64,000 nt of DNA, from NCBI RefSeq assembly GCF_025949665.1, contig NZ_JAPDFT010000003.1, forward strand, positions 310,001-374,000. The letters run 5' to 3'. Positions 50,364 to 59,440 of the stretch are shown piece after piece (positions within the stretch are counted from its first letter, which is position 1; each line of letters opens with the position of its first letter). The notes under the pieces are model-generated. The model saw only the letters and a list, made by a program, of their open reading frames with translations. It was not told the origin of the DNA and did not search any database. The position numbers and the translations under genes were made by a program. Source of the DNA: Chryseobacterium viscerum. GTDB taxonomy: Bacteria > Bacteroidota > Bacteroidia > Flavobacteriales > Weeksellaceae.

Positions 50364-50864
50364 TTAGTGAGCTTCGTTTCCGTCAATTCCGTGAGCATGA
50401 CCATGAGCCAACTCTTCTTCTGTTGCCGGGCGAGTGTTTAGAACTTCCACCTGGAAATCTAAAACTTTTCCTGCCATTGGATGGTTAAGATCTGCTACTA
50501 CTACTTCTGGTGTTACTTCTACCACAAAAGCCTGGAAATTATTCCCCTGGTTATCAGACAAAGGTAAAATAGCTCCAACCGGTGGAGTTCCTGATTCTTT
50601 AAACATCTCAATCGGCAATTGTGCGATAGCATCCGCCTGTCTTTCACCGTAAGCTTCTTCAGGTTGAATAGTAAAATCAGCTTTATCACCAGCTTTCAAA
50701 CCTAAGATATTTTCTTCAAACTTTGGAATCATCATTCCTACACCATACAAAAATGTAAGTGGATTTTCTGCTGTTGTTTCTTCTACAAGGACTTTAGTTC
50801 CGTCCGCTTCGATAGTGTGAAGAATGTAACGTACAGCTACAACGTGATTGTTTTCGATTGTCAT
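50364..50864 (-). CDS. SlyD-like FKBP-type peptidyl-prolyl isomerase
   Basis: A 166-residue protein. FLYGVGMMIPKFEENILGLKAGDKADFTI is the FKBP core, the IF-domain region is inserted around residues 70-120 (AYGERQADAIAQLPIEMFKE), and DLNHPMAGKVLDFQVEVL is typical of SlyD. The C-terminus is short and His-rich (HGHAHGIDGNEAH), so metal binding is plausible but weaker than in E. coli SlyD. It folds proteins at proline bonds in the cytoplasm. Exact -7 box at 50907-50914. Confidence 0.93.
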   Translation of the reverse strand: MTIENNHVVAVRYILHTIEADGTKVLVEETTAENPLTFLYGVGMMIPKFEENILGLKAGDKADFTIQPEEAYGERQADAIAQLPIEMFKESGTPPVGAILPLSDNQGNNFQAFVVEVTPEVVVADLNHPMAGKVLDFQVEVLNTRPATEEELAHGHAHGIDGNEAH

Positions 50865-50906
50865 ATTTTTTATTTTTTTCGTGATTGCGTTTCACGATTA
50901 ATGTTA

Positions 50907-50914
50907 CAAATATA
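50907..50914 (-). promoter_or_regulatory. -7 promoter element of the slyD-like gene
   Basis: TATATTTG on the minus strand, 43 bp upstream of the ATG; the leader contains a small CGTGA/TCACG stem. Confidence 0.6.
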
Positions 50915-51010
50915 CTATTTTTTGAAATGATTCAATGAGCTTGGAAGCTGGAGGACGGAAGAAGGAAGCTATGAAAGGCATACGAAAAATATATCTTCTT
51001 TTTACAGTCT

Positions 51011-51259
51011 TTATTTTTTTCTACTCTCCTCTCTTTTTTTCTGTCTCAGCATAAAGAGATACAGGCTTTCCACTTTTGTTTTTGCCCAGGGTGTTTTTCT
51101 TAAAAACTTCAGAGAAGAGTTGATGCTTGGATTGTCTGTAAAACATTTTATATTGATCTGTTCGCCTAGCCCTTCGAAGCCCTTATAGTATTCTACAAGT
51201 TCTTCAAGGATAGCATCAAGTCTTTTTCCGTGTAGAGGATCTTTGGACTGTTGTTCCAT
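51011..51259 (-). CDS. VF530-family DNA-binding protein
   Basis: An 82-residue protein: DPLHGKRLDAILEELVEYYKGFEGLGEQI and INIKCFTDNPSINSSLKFLRKTPWAKTKVESLY are the VF530/DUF2132 signature, and the tail is Lys/Arg/Glu-rich. A Vibrio member of the family binds DNA. It starts 8 bp after the stop of the next upstream gene on the same strand, so it is probably cotranscribed with that exported protein. Confidence 0.88.
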   Translation of the reverse strand: MEQQSKDPLHGKRLDAILEELVEYYKGFEGLGEQINIKCFTDNPSINSSLKFLRKTPWAKTKVESLYLFMLRQKKREESRKK

Positions 51260-51267
51260 TATTATCT

Positions 51268-52128
51268 TTATTTATTTGAATCTTGAGTATCTTTATTTTC
51301 TGTCTTCTTATTTTTTTCTAATTGATAGTTGGCTATCTTCTCAAAATTTTCGGTTTTCATTACAAATGCCCTATTCGATTTATGATTCCATATACTTGCA
51401 TATTTTTTAGAAACTGTAGTATAAGTTTCCCATCCTGTAAGATTTTGATATAGCATAAGTGTACAAATATCCGTGGGAGTAATCTGCTGCCAGTTCTCTA
51501 AAACATGAGAATGAACTCCACTTTCGTCACTCCCTTTATTCTTACTATTTATATTCTGGACAATTATTCCTTTATGTAATTTTTCAACATTTTTTATTTC
51601 ATCATTATTATTAAAAGTCAGCAAATAGTCATTCCCGAAAACAACTACATTATCTACAGAAGCCCCGGTTAAAACATATACTTTCTTAGAATCCTTTTTA
51701 ATGATTGGTACGAGATTAAAATTTGTGTTATTATAATGTTTAAAAATAGTATCATTGTTTATTCTGGCAAGAGCTTTCTGTCTGATCGTAAAATAATCCT
51801 GTTCAACAGAAGTGAAATCCCTTTCAGACAAATCAATTTTTGCATTAGCAGGGTTATAATTAGTAGGAAAAGAAATTGTAGCCACTACTTTATTCTGCTT
51901 GGAAAAGAAAATACATTTAGGAACATCATCTAAGTAGGAAAAATATCCACCTATATTTTCCATTTTTTTATAATTCTCTTTTACGACATCTGTTCCATAC
52001 CAGCTTGCCATTTCGCTGCGATATAAGGCAATACCTTCCTCCGTTACTTCTTCTGATATTTTTTCAAGATCCTGACCATTAATACATATCCCTAATAAAG
52101 CCAATAAAATTGTTAAACAAAACTTCAT
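51268..52128 (-). CDS. Exported protein of unknown function
   Basis: A 286-residue protein with signal peptide MKFCLTILLALLGICINGQ. The body has alternating charged and aromatic strands (YFSYLDDVPKCIFFSKQNKV, VYVLTGASVDNVVVFGNDYLLTFNN) and ends with a Lys/Asn/Asp-rich tail. No family motif recognised. Its promoter has an exact -7 box at 52145-52152. It is followed by the VF530 gene. Confidence 0.75.
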   Translation of the reverse strand: MKFCLTILLALLGICINGQDLEKISEEVTEEGIALYRSEMASWYGTDVVKENYKKMENIGGYFSYLDDVPKCIFFSKQNKVVATISFPTNYNPANAKIDLSERDFTSVEQDYFTIRQKALARINNDTIFKHYNNTNFNLVPIIKKDSKKVYVLTGASVDNVVVFGNDYLLTFNNNDEIKNVEKLHKGIIVQNINSKNKGSDESGVHSHVLENWQQITPTDICTLMLYQNLTGWETYTTVSKKYASIWNHKSNRAFVMKTENFEKIANYQLEKNKKTENKDTQDSNK

Positions 52129-52144
52129 GAATATTAATTTTCAT

Positions 52145-52152
52145 CAAAAATA
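52145..52152 (-). promoter_or_regulatory. -7 promoter element of the exported-protein gene
   Basis: TATTTTTG on the minus strand, 17 bp upstream of the ATG. Confidence 0.65.
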
Positions 52153-52244
52153 CTAATAAAATAACTCTGTTTGAAAATGATTTGTATTAGACTTAGATTA
52201 ATCACCAACCTATATTTTGAATCGAATAATTGTATTTTGTTCCT

Positions 52245-52252
52245 TATTTTTG
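52245..52252 (+). promoter_or_regulatory. -7 promoter element of the small basic ORF
   Basis: TATTTTTG, exact TAnnTTTG, 44 bp before the small ORF and upstream of sbcD. Confidence 0.55.
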
Positions 52253-52295
52253 AAGAAGCTATTTCTTACCCATAAAAATTATTCTGTACAAAGAT

Positions 52296-52448
52296 ATGAG
52301 CAAAAATAACGATGCAAACAGGAAAAAAAATAAAAAGCAAATTGACCAGAAAAAGCGTAAAATACAAAATGCTGAGGCAGAAAGGAAAATACGTTTAAAA
52401 CAAATTCTGGAAGATTTCAAAGCAAAAGAATCTGATAATCAACCATAG
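52296..52448 (+). CDS. Small basic protein, 50 residues
   Basis: A short ORF, MSKNNDANRKKNKKQIDQKK..., 50 residues, about one third Lys/Arg, with a long predicted helix (IQNAEAERKIRLKQILEDF) and acidic end. It has its own ATG and an upstream exact -7 box, ends 42 bp before the sbcD start and could be translated as a leader peptide of the sbcDC operon. No homologue is recognised, so it may be a nucleic-acid- or RNA-associated small protein, which is inference. Confidence 0.55.
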   Translation: MSKNNDANRKKNKKQIDQKKRKIQNAEAERKIRLKQILEDFKAKESDNQP

Positions 52449-52490
52449 AAATCGTTGATTACTCAACTTACTTTAAACAATAATAAATTT

Positions 52491-53696
52491 ATGAAAATTC
52501 TGCATACAGCCGACTGGCATTTGGGAAAAAGGCTGGACCGCTTTTCACGACTGGAAGAGCAAATTCTGGTAATGGAAGAGATTATAGGCATTGCCGACGA
52601 GGAACATGCAGATCTTATTCTCGTTGCAGGTGATCTTTTTGATAATTTTAATCCAAGTGTAGAAGCCGTTGAACTTTTTTATAAAACATTAAAACGTTTA
52701 TCTCTGAACGGAAAGCGTCCTGTAATTGCTATTTCAGGAAATCATGACTCTCCCAGCCTAATCAATGCTCCCGATCCTTTAGCAAAGGAATGTGGAATCA
52801 TTTTAATAGGTCATCCTAAAGCTGAAATCACTCTCTTTGGTACAGAATATTTCAATATTACCAAATCTAAGGAGGGTTTTATAGAACTTAAAATTGAAGG
52901 TATTGATTTCCCTGTAAGAATTCTTCACACCCCTTTCGCGAATGAGATCCGTCTAAAGGAATATTTTGGCGAAAATAAAGAGGAAGAAATCAACAAAGTT
53001 CTTTCTCAGACATGGAAAAATCTTGCTGATCTGTTTTGTGATGATTCCGGAGTGAATCTTCTGACCGCTCATTTGTATATGAATAAAAGAGGTGAAGAAA
53101 TTCTGGAAGAACCGGAAGGAGAAAAACCTATTAAAATCGGAAATGCAGATCTGATTTTTTCGGACAGTATTCCTGAGCAGATTCAGTATACGGCATTGGG
53201 TCATCTCCACGCTTTTCAGAATATCGGAACGAAGGAAAAACCTGTTATTTATTCATCTTCTCCCCTTTGTTACAGTTTTAGTGAAGCCGGACAGACGAAG
53301 TACGTTTCCATTATTGATGCAGAACCGGGAAAAGCAGTTTCTTACGAGAAAAAAGCACTGAGAAGCGGAAGAACTTTAGTCAGAAAAACATTTACTTCCA
53401 TCGAAGATACAGTTCAATGGCTCGGTGAAAATCCGAATACCTTTATTGAGCTTACTCTGGAAAGTGAGACTTTTTTAACAGCTGATGAAAGAAGATTAAT
53501 TTACCAGTCTCATACCGGAATTGTTCATCTTATTCCCAAAGTCAGAAATCTGGAATTGGGAGAAAATCAAACCCATGAAATTAATTTAAGTCAGGATATT
53601 GATATCTTATTTAAGGATTATTTTAAATCTAAAAACGGCGGGCAGGAAGCCAATGAAGAACTGATGAATTTGTTTAACGAAATTTTAAATGCATAA
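52491..53696 (+). CDS. sbcD: Exonuclease subunit SbcD
   Basis: A 401-residue Mre11-like metallophosphatase nuclease. KILHTADWHLGKRLDRFSRL, LVAGDLFDNFNPS, ISGNHDSPS, LTAHLYM and TALGHLHAFQN are the five phosphoesterase motifs. ATG 52491 (MKILHTADWHLG) is used; the frame extends upstream with a non-conserved MITQLTLNNNKF that has no support. It is followed 3 bp later by sbcC. Confidence 0.95.
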   Translation: MKILHTADWHLGKRLDRFSRLEEQILVMEEIIGIADEEHADLILVAGDLFDNFNPSVEAVELFYKTLKRLSLNGKRPVIAISGNHDSPSLINAPDPLAKECGIILIGHPKAEITLFGTEYFNITKSKEGFIELKIEGIDFPVRILHTPFANEIRLKEYFGENKEEEINKVLSQTWKNLADLFCDDSGVNLLTAHLYMNKRGEEILEEPEGEKPIKIGNADLIFSDSIPEQIQYTALGHLHAFQNIGTKEKPVIYSSSPLCYSFSEAGQTKYVSIIDAEPGKAVSYEKKALRSGRTLVRKTFTSIEDTVQWLGENPNTFIELTLESETFLTADERRLIYQSHTGIVHLIPKVRNLELGENQTHEINLSQDIDILFKDYFKSKNGGQEANEELMNLFNEILNA

Positions 53697-53699
53697 GCC

Positions 53700-56600
53700 A
53701 TGATTCCTGTTCAATTAACTATCGAAGGACTTTACTCGTATCAGGAGCGTCAGACTATTGATTTCAGAAACCTTACTGAAGCAGGACTCTTTGGTATTTT
53801 CGGGGCTGTGGGTTCTGGAAAATCATCGGTTCTTGAAGCTATTTCGTTTGTCTTATATGGAGAAACGGAACGTCTGAACATGCGTGATAAAAGAGCTTAT
53901 AACATGATGAATTTAAAATCAAACAGTTCTTATATAGAATTTGATTTTATAAATTATGAGAATAAACTTTTCCGTGCTACCAGGGATTTTAAGAGAAATT
54001 CGAAGAAATTTGAAGAGGTAAAGCCTAATGCTGTTACTTTCTATGAAAATAGTAATGGTAAATGGATTCCTCTGGATCATTCAAATGCGGAAAAGATCAT
54101 TGGATTAAGCTACTCCAACTTCAAAAGAACCATTATTATTCCGCAGGGACAGTTTAAAGAATTTCTTGAACTGGGTGCTGCAGAAAGAACGAATATGATG
54201 AAGGAGATTTTTAATCTTCAGAAATTTGACCTTCAGAATAATGTTTCTGCACTTCATGTAAAAAACAGATCTGAACTGGATCAACTGGAGGGGCAATTAA
54301 AAGGTTTTGAAGAAATCAATGAAGAGAGAATCAAAATTCAGAAAGAACACCTGGCAGATGAACAGAAACTACTTTCCGAGTCCAATGAAAAACTGGAAAA
54401 GATTTCCCACATTTATCAACAGCTGAAAAACTTAAAAAGCGACTTTGACAGTTTACAGCAGAATAAGGAAAAATTCAGCAAACTTTCTGAAGAAAAGCCC
54501 CAGATGGATGCGCTGGAAGCACAGGCAGAATTATACGATCGTACTTTCCGTCTTTTCAATCCTTTAATTATTGAGAAAAATAAACTCTCAAAGGAGATTT
54601 CGGACAAACGAAACGAGAAAGATCAGCAGATCAAAAACAGGCAGGAAACTGAAAAGGCATTTACTATCATAAAGGAACAGCTTACTGCTCTTGAACCACA
54701 ATTTAAGGCATTGGAGCAATCAAGAATTCAGGAAAACGATTTGAACCTCATCATTCAGGTTCTTAAGTTTACTGAAGAAATCAAAATTCTGAATGAAAGA
54801 ACACAGAAAGGTTCCGAAAAAGTAAAAGAGGTAGACCTCAATAAAGAGAAAATTCAAAAAAAGATTGATGAACTTTCAGCACAAATAAAAACTTTAAAGG
54901 AACAAAAGCTTGATTCTGCGCTGCTTTCTGAAGTGAGCAATTGGTTTATTCAGCAAAAGAACCTAAAAAAATCACTGCAGGAGCAAACCGAAAAGGTTGA
55001 GAAACATCAAAAACAGATCGGAGAAATTGCAGAAGAATTAAAGCCTTTTGCTTATACCGGGAATTATAAAGAAGAATTCAAAAGCAGGAAAGAAGCTTTA
55101 GAAACCAAGAAAAAGGAACTTTCACAAAAACTGGATCATCTTAAAATTCAAAAAGAACTTTCCCGTTTTGCCAGTGAACTTCATGACGGTGAAAACTGTC
55201 CTCTTTGTGGATCTAAAGAACATCCGAATATTGTGGAATTTCATGATGTAAATGCTGAACTGCAGGACATTCAAGAGAAAATAACATCCGTAGAACAAGA
55301 AATAGCAGCGCTTCAAAAGCAGGAAGCAGAAATTGATAAAATTCTGGATCGTAAAAAAATCTTTGAGGAACAACTTCTTTCTGAACAGAAGATTGTTCTT
55401 CAGATTCAAAAAGATATTAAGATTCATATCCTGAATTTCATTTGGAAGCCATTCTCTCCTGATCAGGAGGAAGAGTTTGAGAAAAAACGTTCAGACTCAT
55501 TTACTTTAGAAAGAAAGATTGAAGAAACGGAACGAAGCATTGCTTTGGAAAGAGAAAATCTGGAAAAGGAAACTAAAACTCTGGAAAAGTATAAAAGTGC
55601 CCTAGAGGCTTTCCGTCTGGAAGAAGTTTCGAAGCAGGAACAAATCAATATCAGCCGTTCCGGTCTTAAAATACTGGACTGGAATCTGTATGTCCAAAAG
55701 AAAAAAGCTGAGATTGAAGAAGTGTATCAGAAACTGATACAATCCAATAAAGAAACCGAAGAAAATTACCAAAGGGCTTTACAACAAGAAAAAGTTCTTT
55801 CTCCGAAACTGGCAGAGCAAAAAGCCATTGTCAGCCAATCTGAAAAACAAATCACCAAACTTGAACAGGAAATTTCCGGTAATGAAAGAGCTATTCTGAA
55901 CGCTTTAGCGGATCAAAATTTCACAGAATTTAAAGAAGTTGAGAGTGTTTTACTTCAGGAAATCGATATTCAACTGGTGAGAGCCAAAATTCAGAATTTT
56001 AAAGTTGAGTTTGAAGCTTTAAAGAAATTCATTGGAGAACTGGAATTGAAGCTGAAAGGTCTTTCATTCGATAACGAACAGTTTTCTCTGGCTGAACAGC
56101 AATTTGTTGAAGCGCAAAGTGAGCAGAAAAAAATCAGTGATTCTGTAGTGACTAAAACAGCAGAAATAAACCGATTGGAAAAAGAGTTTATGAAAAAAGA
56201 AACTCTTTTAAAAGAACTTGCAAAACTGCAGAAACGCTCAGAAAATTTAAAACTCATGATGAACCTGTTTAAAGGAGCGGGTTTTGTACAATATGTTTCT
56301 TCTATTTATCTGAGACAGCTTTGTGATCATGCGAATGTTCGTTTCCACAGGATGACTAGAAACCAGTTGAGCCTTCAGCTTAATGAAAATAGCGATTTTG
56401 AAATCATAGATTACCTCAACGAAGGAAAAAGCAGGAGTGTAAAAACCCTTTCGGGCGGGCAGGCTTTTCAGGTATCGCTAAGTCTTGCTCTGGCGTTGGC
56501 AGAAAGTGTTCAGGCCAATGCACAGGCAGATAAGAACTTTTTCTTTATTGATGAAGGTTTTGGAACTCAGGATACAGAATCTGTGAATATTGTATTTGAA

Positions 56601-56735
56601 ACCCTCACCAATCTGATGAAAGAAAACAGGATTGTAGGAATTATCTCTCACGTTGAAGAGCTGAAAGAGAAAATTCCTACAGCTCTCAATATTATTAAAG
56701 ACGAGGAAAGAGGAAGTCTGATTGAGATTGTATAA
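53700..56735 (+). CDS. sbcC: Exonuclease subunit SbcC
   Basis: A 1011-residue Rad50-like SMC-type ATPase. Walker A GAVGSGKSSVLEAI is near residue 34; long coiled coils flank the zinc-hook motif CPLCG near residue 500; the ABC signature SGGQAFQVSLSLALALAE and Walker B FFIDEGFGTQD are at the C-terminus. SbcCD processes hairpin and palindromic DNA and broken ends, which matters here because the window carries many palindromes. It is cotranscribed with sbcD. Confidence 0.95.
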   Translation: MIPVQLTIEGLYSYQERQTIDFRNLTEAGLFGIFGAVGSGKSSVLEAISFVLYGETERLNMRDKRAYNMMNLKSNSSYIEFDFINYENKLFRATRDFKRNSKKFEEVKPNAVTFYENSNGKWIPLDHSNAEKIIGLSYSNFKRTIIIPQGQFKEFLELGAAERTNMMKEIFNLQKFDLQNNVSALHVKNRSELDQLEGQLKGFEEINEERIKIQKEHLADEQKLLSESNEKLEKISHIYQQLKNLKSDFDSLQQNKEKFSKLSEEKPQMDALEAQAELYDRTFRLFNPLIIEKNKLSKEISDKRNEKDQQIKNRQETEKAFTIIKEQLTALEPQFKALEQSRIQENDLNLIIQVLKFTEEIKILNERTQKGSEKVKEVDLNKEKIQKKIDELSAQIKTLKEQKLDSALLSEVSNWFIQQKNLKKSLQEQTEKVEKHQKQIGEIAEELKPFAYTGNYKEEFKSRKEALETKKKELSQKLDHLKIQKELSRFASELHDGENCPLCGSKEHPNIVEFHDVNAELQDIQEKITSVEQEIAALQKQEAEIDKILDRKKIFEEQLLSEQKIVLQIQKDIKIHILNFIWKPFSPDQEEEFEKKRSDSFTLERKIEETERSIALERENLEKETKTLEKYKSALEAFRLEEVSKQEQINISRSGLKILDWNLYVQKKKAEIEEVYQKLIQSNKETEENYQRALQQEKVLSPKLAEQKAIVSQSEKQITKLEQEISGNERAILNALADQNFTEFKEVESVLLQEIDIQLVRAKIQNFKVEFEALKKFIGELELKLKGLSFDNEQFSLAEQQFVEAQSEQKKISDSVVTKTAEINRLEKEFMKKETLLKELAKLQKRSENLKLMMNLFKGAGFVQYVSSIYLRQLCDHANVRFHRMTRNQLSLQLNENSDFEIIDYLNEGKSRSVKTLSGGQAFQVSLSLALALAESVQANAQADKNFFFIDEGFGTQDTESVNIVFETLTNLMKENRIVGIISHVEELKEKIPTALNIIKDEERGSLIEIV

Positions 56736-56783
56736 TTAATCTTAAACCCTCAAAAGACATTCAACTAAGGTTGTCTTGAAAAT

Positions 56784-57611
56784 TTATGCATGAAGAATCA
56801 ATACAGCCTTCACGGATTTGTTCAGGATCTCATCTACGGTACTACCGGAGAATAATCGGTAAATAATATTGTGATTGTGTTTTACCAGACATAAAATATC
56901 TGTTTTATTGGTTTCTATGAAATCAATAATTCCGCTTGATGGTTTATCATCCTCAACGTAGTGAAAGGTGATTTCCACAGAAGAAAGCTGATCTTTTAAT
57001 TTCTTTTCTCCATGTTCTATGGTTCTTGCAGCTGTATCTTTGTCCGAAATATGAAGTACTTCCAGCTTTTTAGGATCAGAAACTTTAAGGATCTGGTTCA
57101 ATGCCTTTACATCCCTTACGGATAGTTTTGTGGTTTTATAATCAGCAGCCAGCGTAATAACAGGTGTTGGATGAAGTATACTTTCCGCAGGAACGATTAA
57201 GGTAGGAATCCGCATTTTGCTAATGGCTAAACTGGCATTGCTTCCTATAATTCCTTTAATGCCCGTAGCTCCCGTCATTCCCATTACTAAAAACGATACA
57301 TCATTATATTCGATGTATTTTGTAATGACATTTCTTAAAAAGCCAACATCACAAACGGTTTTAACCGGAATGTCTTTATATTCGCTGTTATTACAGAAAG
57401 TTTCTGTCCATTCTTTCAGAGCAGATCTTTTTCTTGCATAGTAATCTTCAATAAAAATGGCGTTGTATGTACTATTGTTGATGCCTTCCGTAGGATGAAT
57501 GGCATTCAGCACCGTTACTTTCATCTTTAAGGTTTTGGCGAGAGACAGAGCATACAACAGAGCATTACCTGCGTTGTTGGAAAAGTCTGAGGCAACTAAT
57601 ATTTGTTTCAT
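56784..57611 (-). CDS. Universal stress protein with two USP domains
   Basis: A 275-residue protein with tandem USP modules. The first opens KQILVASDFSNNAGNALLYA and carries the VLVMGMTGATGIKGIIGSNA-like nucleotide-binding loop (FLVMGMTGATGIKGIIGSNA); the second is shorter, ending LVKHNHNIIYRLFSGS. It lies 45 bp downstream of the PiT-like transporter on the same strand, so the two are probably one operon. Confidence 0.92.
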   Translation of the reverse strand: MKQILVASDFSNNAGNALLYALSLAKTLKMKVTVLNAIHPTEGINNSTYNAIFIEDYYARKRSALKEWTETFCNNSEYKDIPVKTVCDVGFLRNVITKYIEYNDVSFLVMGMTGATGIKGIIGSNASLAISKMRIPTLIVPAESILHPTPVITLAADYKTTKLSVRDVKALNQILKVSDPKKLEVLHISDKDTAARTIEHGEKKLKDQLSSVEITFHYVEDDKPSSGIIDFIETNKTDILCLVKHNHNIIYRLFSGSTVDEILNKSVKAVLILHA

Positions 57612-57656
57612 TTTTTTTCGGTTTTAATAATAATCACTGAACTAAAAAATCTGCTG

Positions 57657-59069
57657 CTAAATAAACAGATGGAAACATATAAATAACAGTAAAGATAATA
57701 CAATAGACACAGGTAAAGTAAGCACCCAGGCAAGACCGATACTTTTTAATGTAGCCGGATTAAGGTTACTTTTACCACCGGAAGCCACCATAGAACCAGC
57801 GATACCACTTGACAAAACGTGCGTGGTACTTACCGGCAATCCCAGAAATGTACTGATACCGATAGTAGATGCGGCAACAATTTCACTGGAGGCACCCTGG
57901 GCATAATTCAAATGTTCATTTCCTATTTTTTCACCAATGGTTACTGCAATTCTCTTCCAGCCTATCGTAGTTCCCAATCCGAGAGATACAGAGATAATAA
58001 TAATGACCCATAGAGGAGCAAATTCGGTTAACTTTTTAAGTTCAGAAATCTGGCTGGTGAGCATTGCCCTGCTGGATTCGTCAATAGCTATGGCTTTATT
58101 TTCATTCAGTTTTTTCAGAGAATCAACAAGGTTGTCTACCTGTTTTCTAAATCTGTAGGTAGCCGCTTTGTCTTTTTCATTCTTATGGATCAGATTCTCT
58201 TTTACATTTTCAACAGCCAGGTTCAATGTCTTAAATTCAGCTGTATTTTGAGTATTTCGGGCAGCTGCAGCCTGTAATGTATGTTCCGTTGTATTCAGGA
58301 TAGAAATAATCTTATCGTTAGGAATATCATGATTAATTGCGAACTGAGCAGGCATGAAAGCAATCAGGATCAGCATAAAAAGCCCTACTCCCTTTTGTCC
58401 GTCATTACTACCATGAAAAAAGCTTACTAAAGTACAGGTTGTTATTAAAATGGCTCTTATAGCAAAAGGAGGTTTATCATTGGCTCCTGTCGGAATATGA
58501 AAAAGCGTTTTATAGCGGATTATGTATTTAAAAAACCACATCAGCAGGACAGCTAAACAAAACCCTACTATAGGGGATAAAATGAGAGACATTCCAATTT
58601 CTTCAGCTTTATGCCAGTTCACTCCTCCACCATAATACCAGGTAAATCCTAAGCCGGCACCAATCAAAGCACCAATAAGGGTGTGGGAACTGGAGCACGG
58701 TATTCCAAAATACCAGGTCCCAAGATTCCAGATGATTGAAGCCAGTAAAACAGCCAAAACCAAAGAGGCTCCCACAGCAATTGGCAGCGTTATGAGCGTA
58801 TCCATAGGAACCAGTTTTAAGATTCCCATCGCAACGGCAATTCCTCCAGTAAAAACTCCCAGAAAATTCCAGAAACCAGACCACGGAATTGCAATAACAG
58901 GTTTAAGAGCTTTGGTATAAATTACGGTAGCCACAGCATTGGCTGTATCATGAAAACCGTTTACAAACTCAAAAGCCACAACGGCTACCAGGCACAGGAT
59001 GAAAATAATGACAAGGCCTGTACTGAGATCCGGATCCACTGAAAAAAATAGGATATTGTTTAAAAGCAT
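57657..59069 (-). CDS. Inorganic phosphate transporter, PiT family
   Basis: A 470-residue membrane transporter. The signature GFHDTANAVATVIYTKAL near residue 37 and the second repeat QGASSEIVAAS-TIGISTFLG-LPVSTTHVLSSGI are those of PiT (SLC20-like) proteins; GSNDGQKGVG supports this. A soluble insertion of about 100 residues lies between the halves (residues about 250-350). It moves phosphate with H+ or metal-phosphate. A USP gene follows. Confidence 0.93.
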   Translation of the reverse strand: MLLNNILFFSVDPDLSTGLVIIFILCLVAVVAFEFVNGFHDTANAVATVIYTKALKPVIAIPWSGFWNFLGVFTGGIAVAMGILKLVPMDTLITLPIAVGASLVLAVLLASIIWNLGTWYFGIPCSSSHTLIGALIGAGLGFTWYYGGGVNWHKAEEIGMSLILSPIVGFCLAVLLMWFFKYIIRYKTLFHIPTGANDKPPFAIRAILITTCTLVSFFHGSNDGQKGVGLFMLILIAFMPAQFAINHDIPNDKIISILNTTEHTLQAAAARNTQNTAEFKTLNLAVENVKENLIHKNEKDKAATYRFRKQVDNLVDSLKKLNENKAIAIDESSRAMLTSQISELKKLTEFAPLWVIIIISVSLGLGTTIGWKRIAVTIGEKIGNEHLNYAQGASSEIVAASTIGISTFLGLPVSTTHVLSSGIAGSMVASGGKSNLNPATLKSIGLAWVLTLPVSIVLSLLLFICFHLFI

Positions 59070-59389
59070 GGTTTTTTGTTTAGATTTTGGAATAACTGGA
59101 CCAACAGAACGTCCAGAATGTTGAAAAATGAAACCATCGGAAAGGTATCATAAGAACAATTTTTTGAATAGTAATAGGCTTTAGAACATCCAAACGACCT
59201 TTTGAGCAAACCGGCTGTGGAAATAAACAGTTTGTCACCAGTACAATACAGAGTTTGTATCATGCGGATTATAGACAGGTCAATCATTAATAGCTATCGC
59301 TTTGTTTCATCACTGTAAAGAAATGAAGTTTAAAAGATTACGATGTTAATAAATGATTAACTGTTTATTACATTTAAAAATATGAGAAT
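59070..59389. other. Intergenic region without recognised gene
   Basis: This 320-bp stretch upstream of the PiT gene contains no convincing ORF (a 75-codon minus-strand frame overlaps the transporter start and has no family features). It presumably holds the PiT promoter and leader. A near-consensus -7 box (TACCTTTC, minus) can be read around 59135, but I do not call it. Confidence 0.5.
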
Positions 59390-59418
59390 AAAAAAGGAGA
59401 CCTTTTTCCGGTCTCCTT
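59390..59418 (-). terminator. Terminator of the LLM oxidoreductase gene
   Basis: AAGGAGACC / GGTCTCCTT stem (59394-59402 and 59410-59418) with a 7-nt loop and a T5 run on the minus strand. Confidence 0.85.
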
Positions 59419-59440
59419 ATCATATCTGTAAACTCTCCTG

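Noticed and set aside
59060..59287. 75-codon minus-strand ORF upstream of the PiT gene
   Set aside because: It overlaps the transporter start, has no family features and no promoter box at a proper distance.
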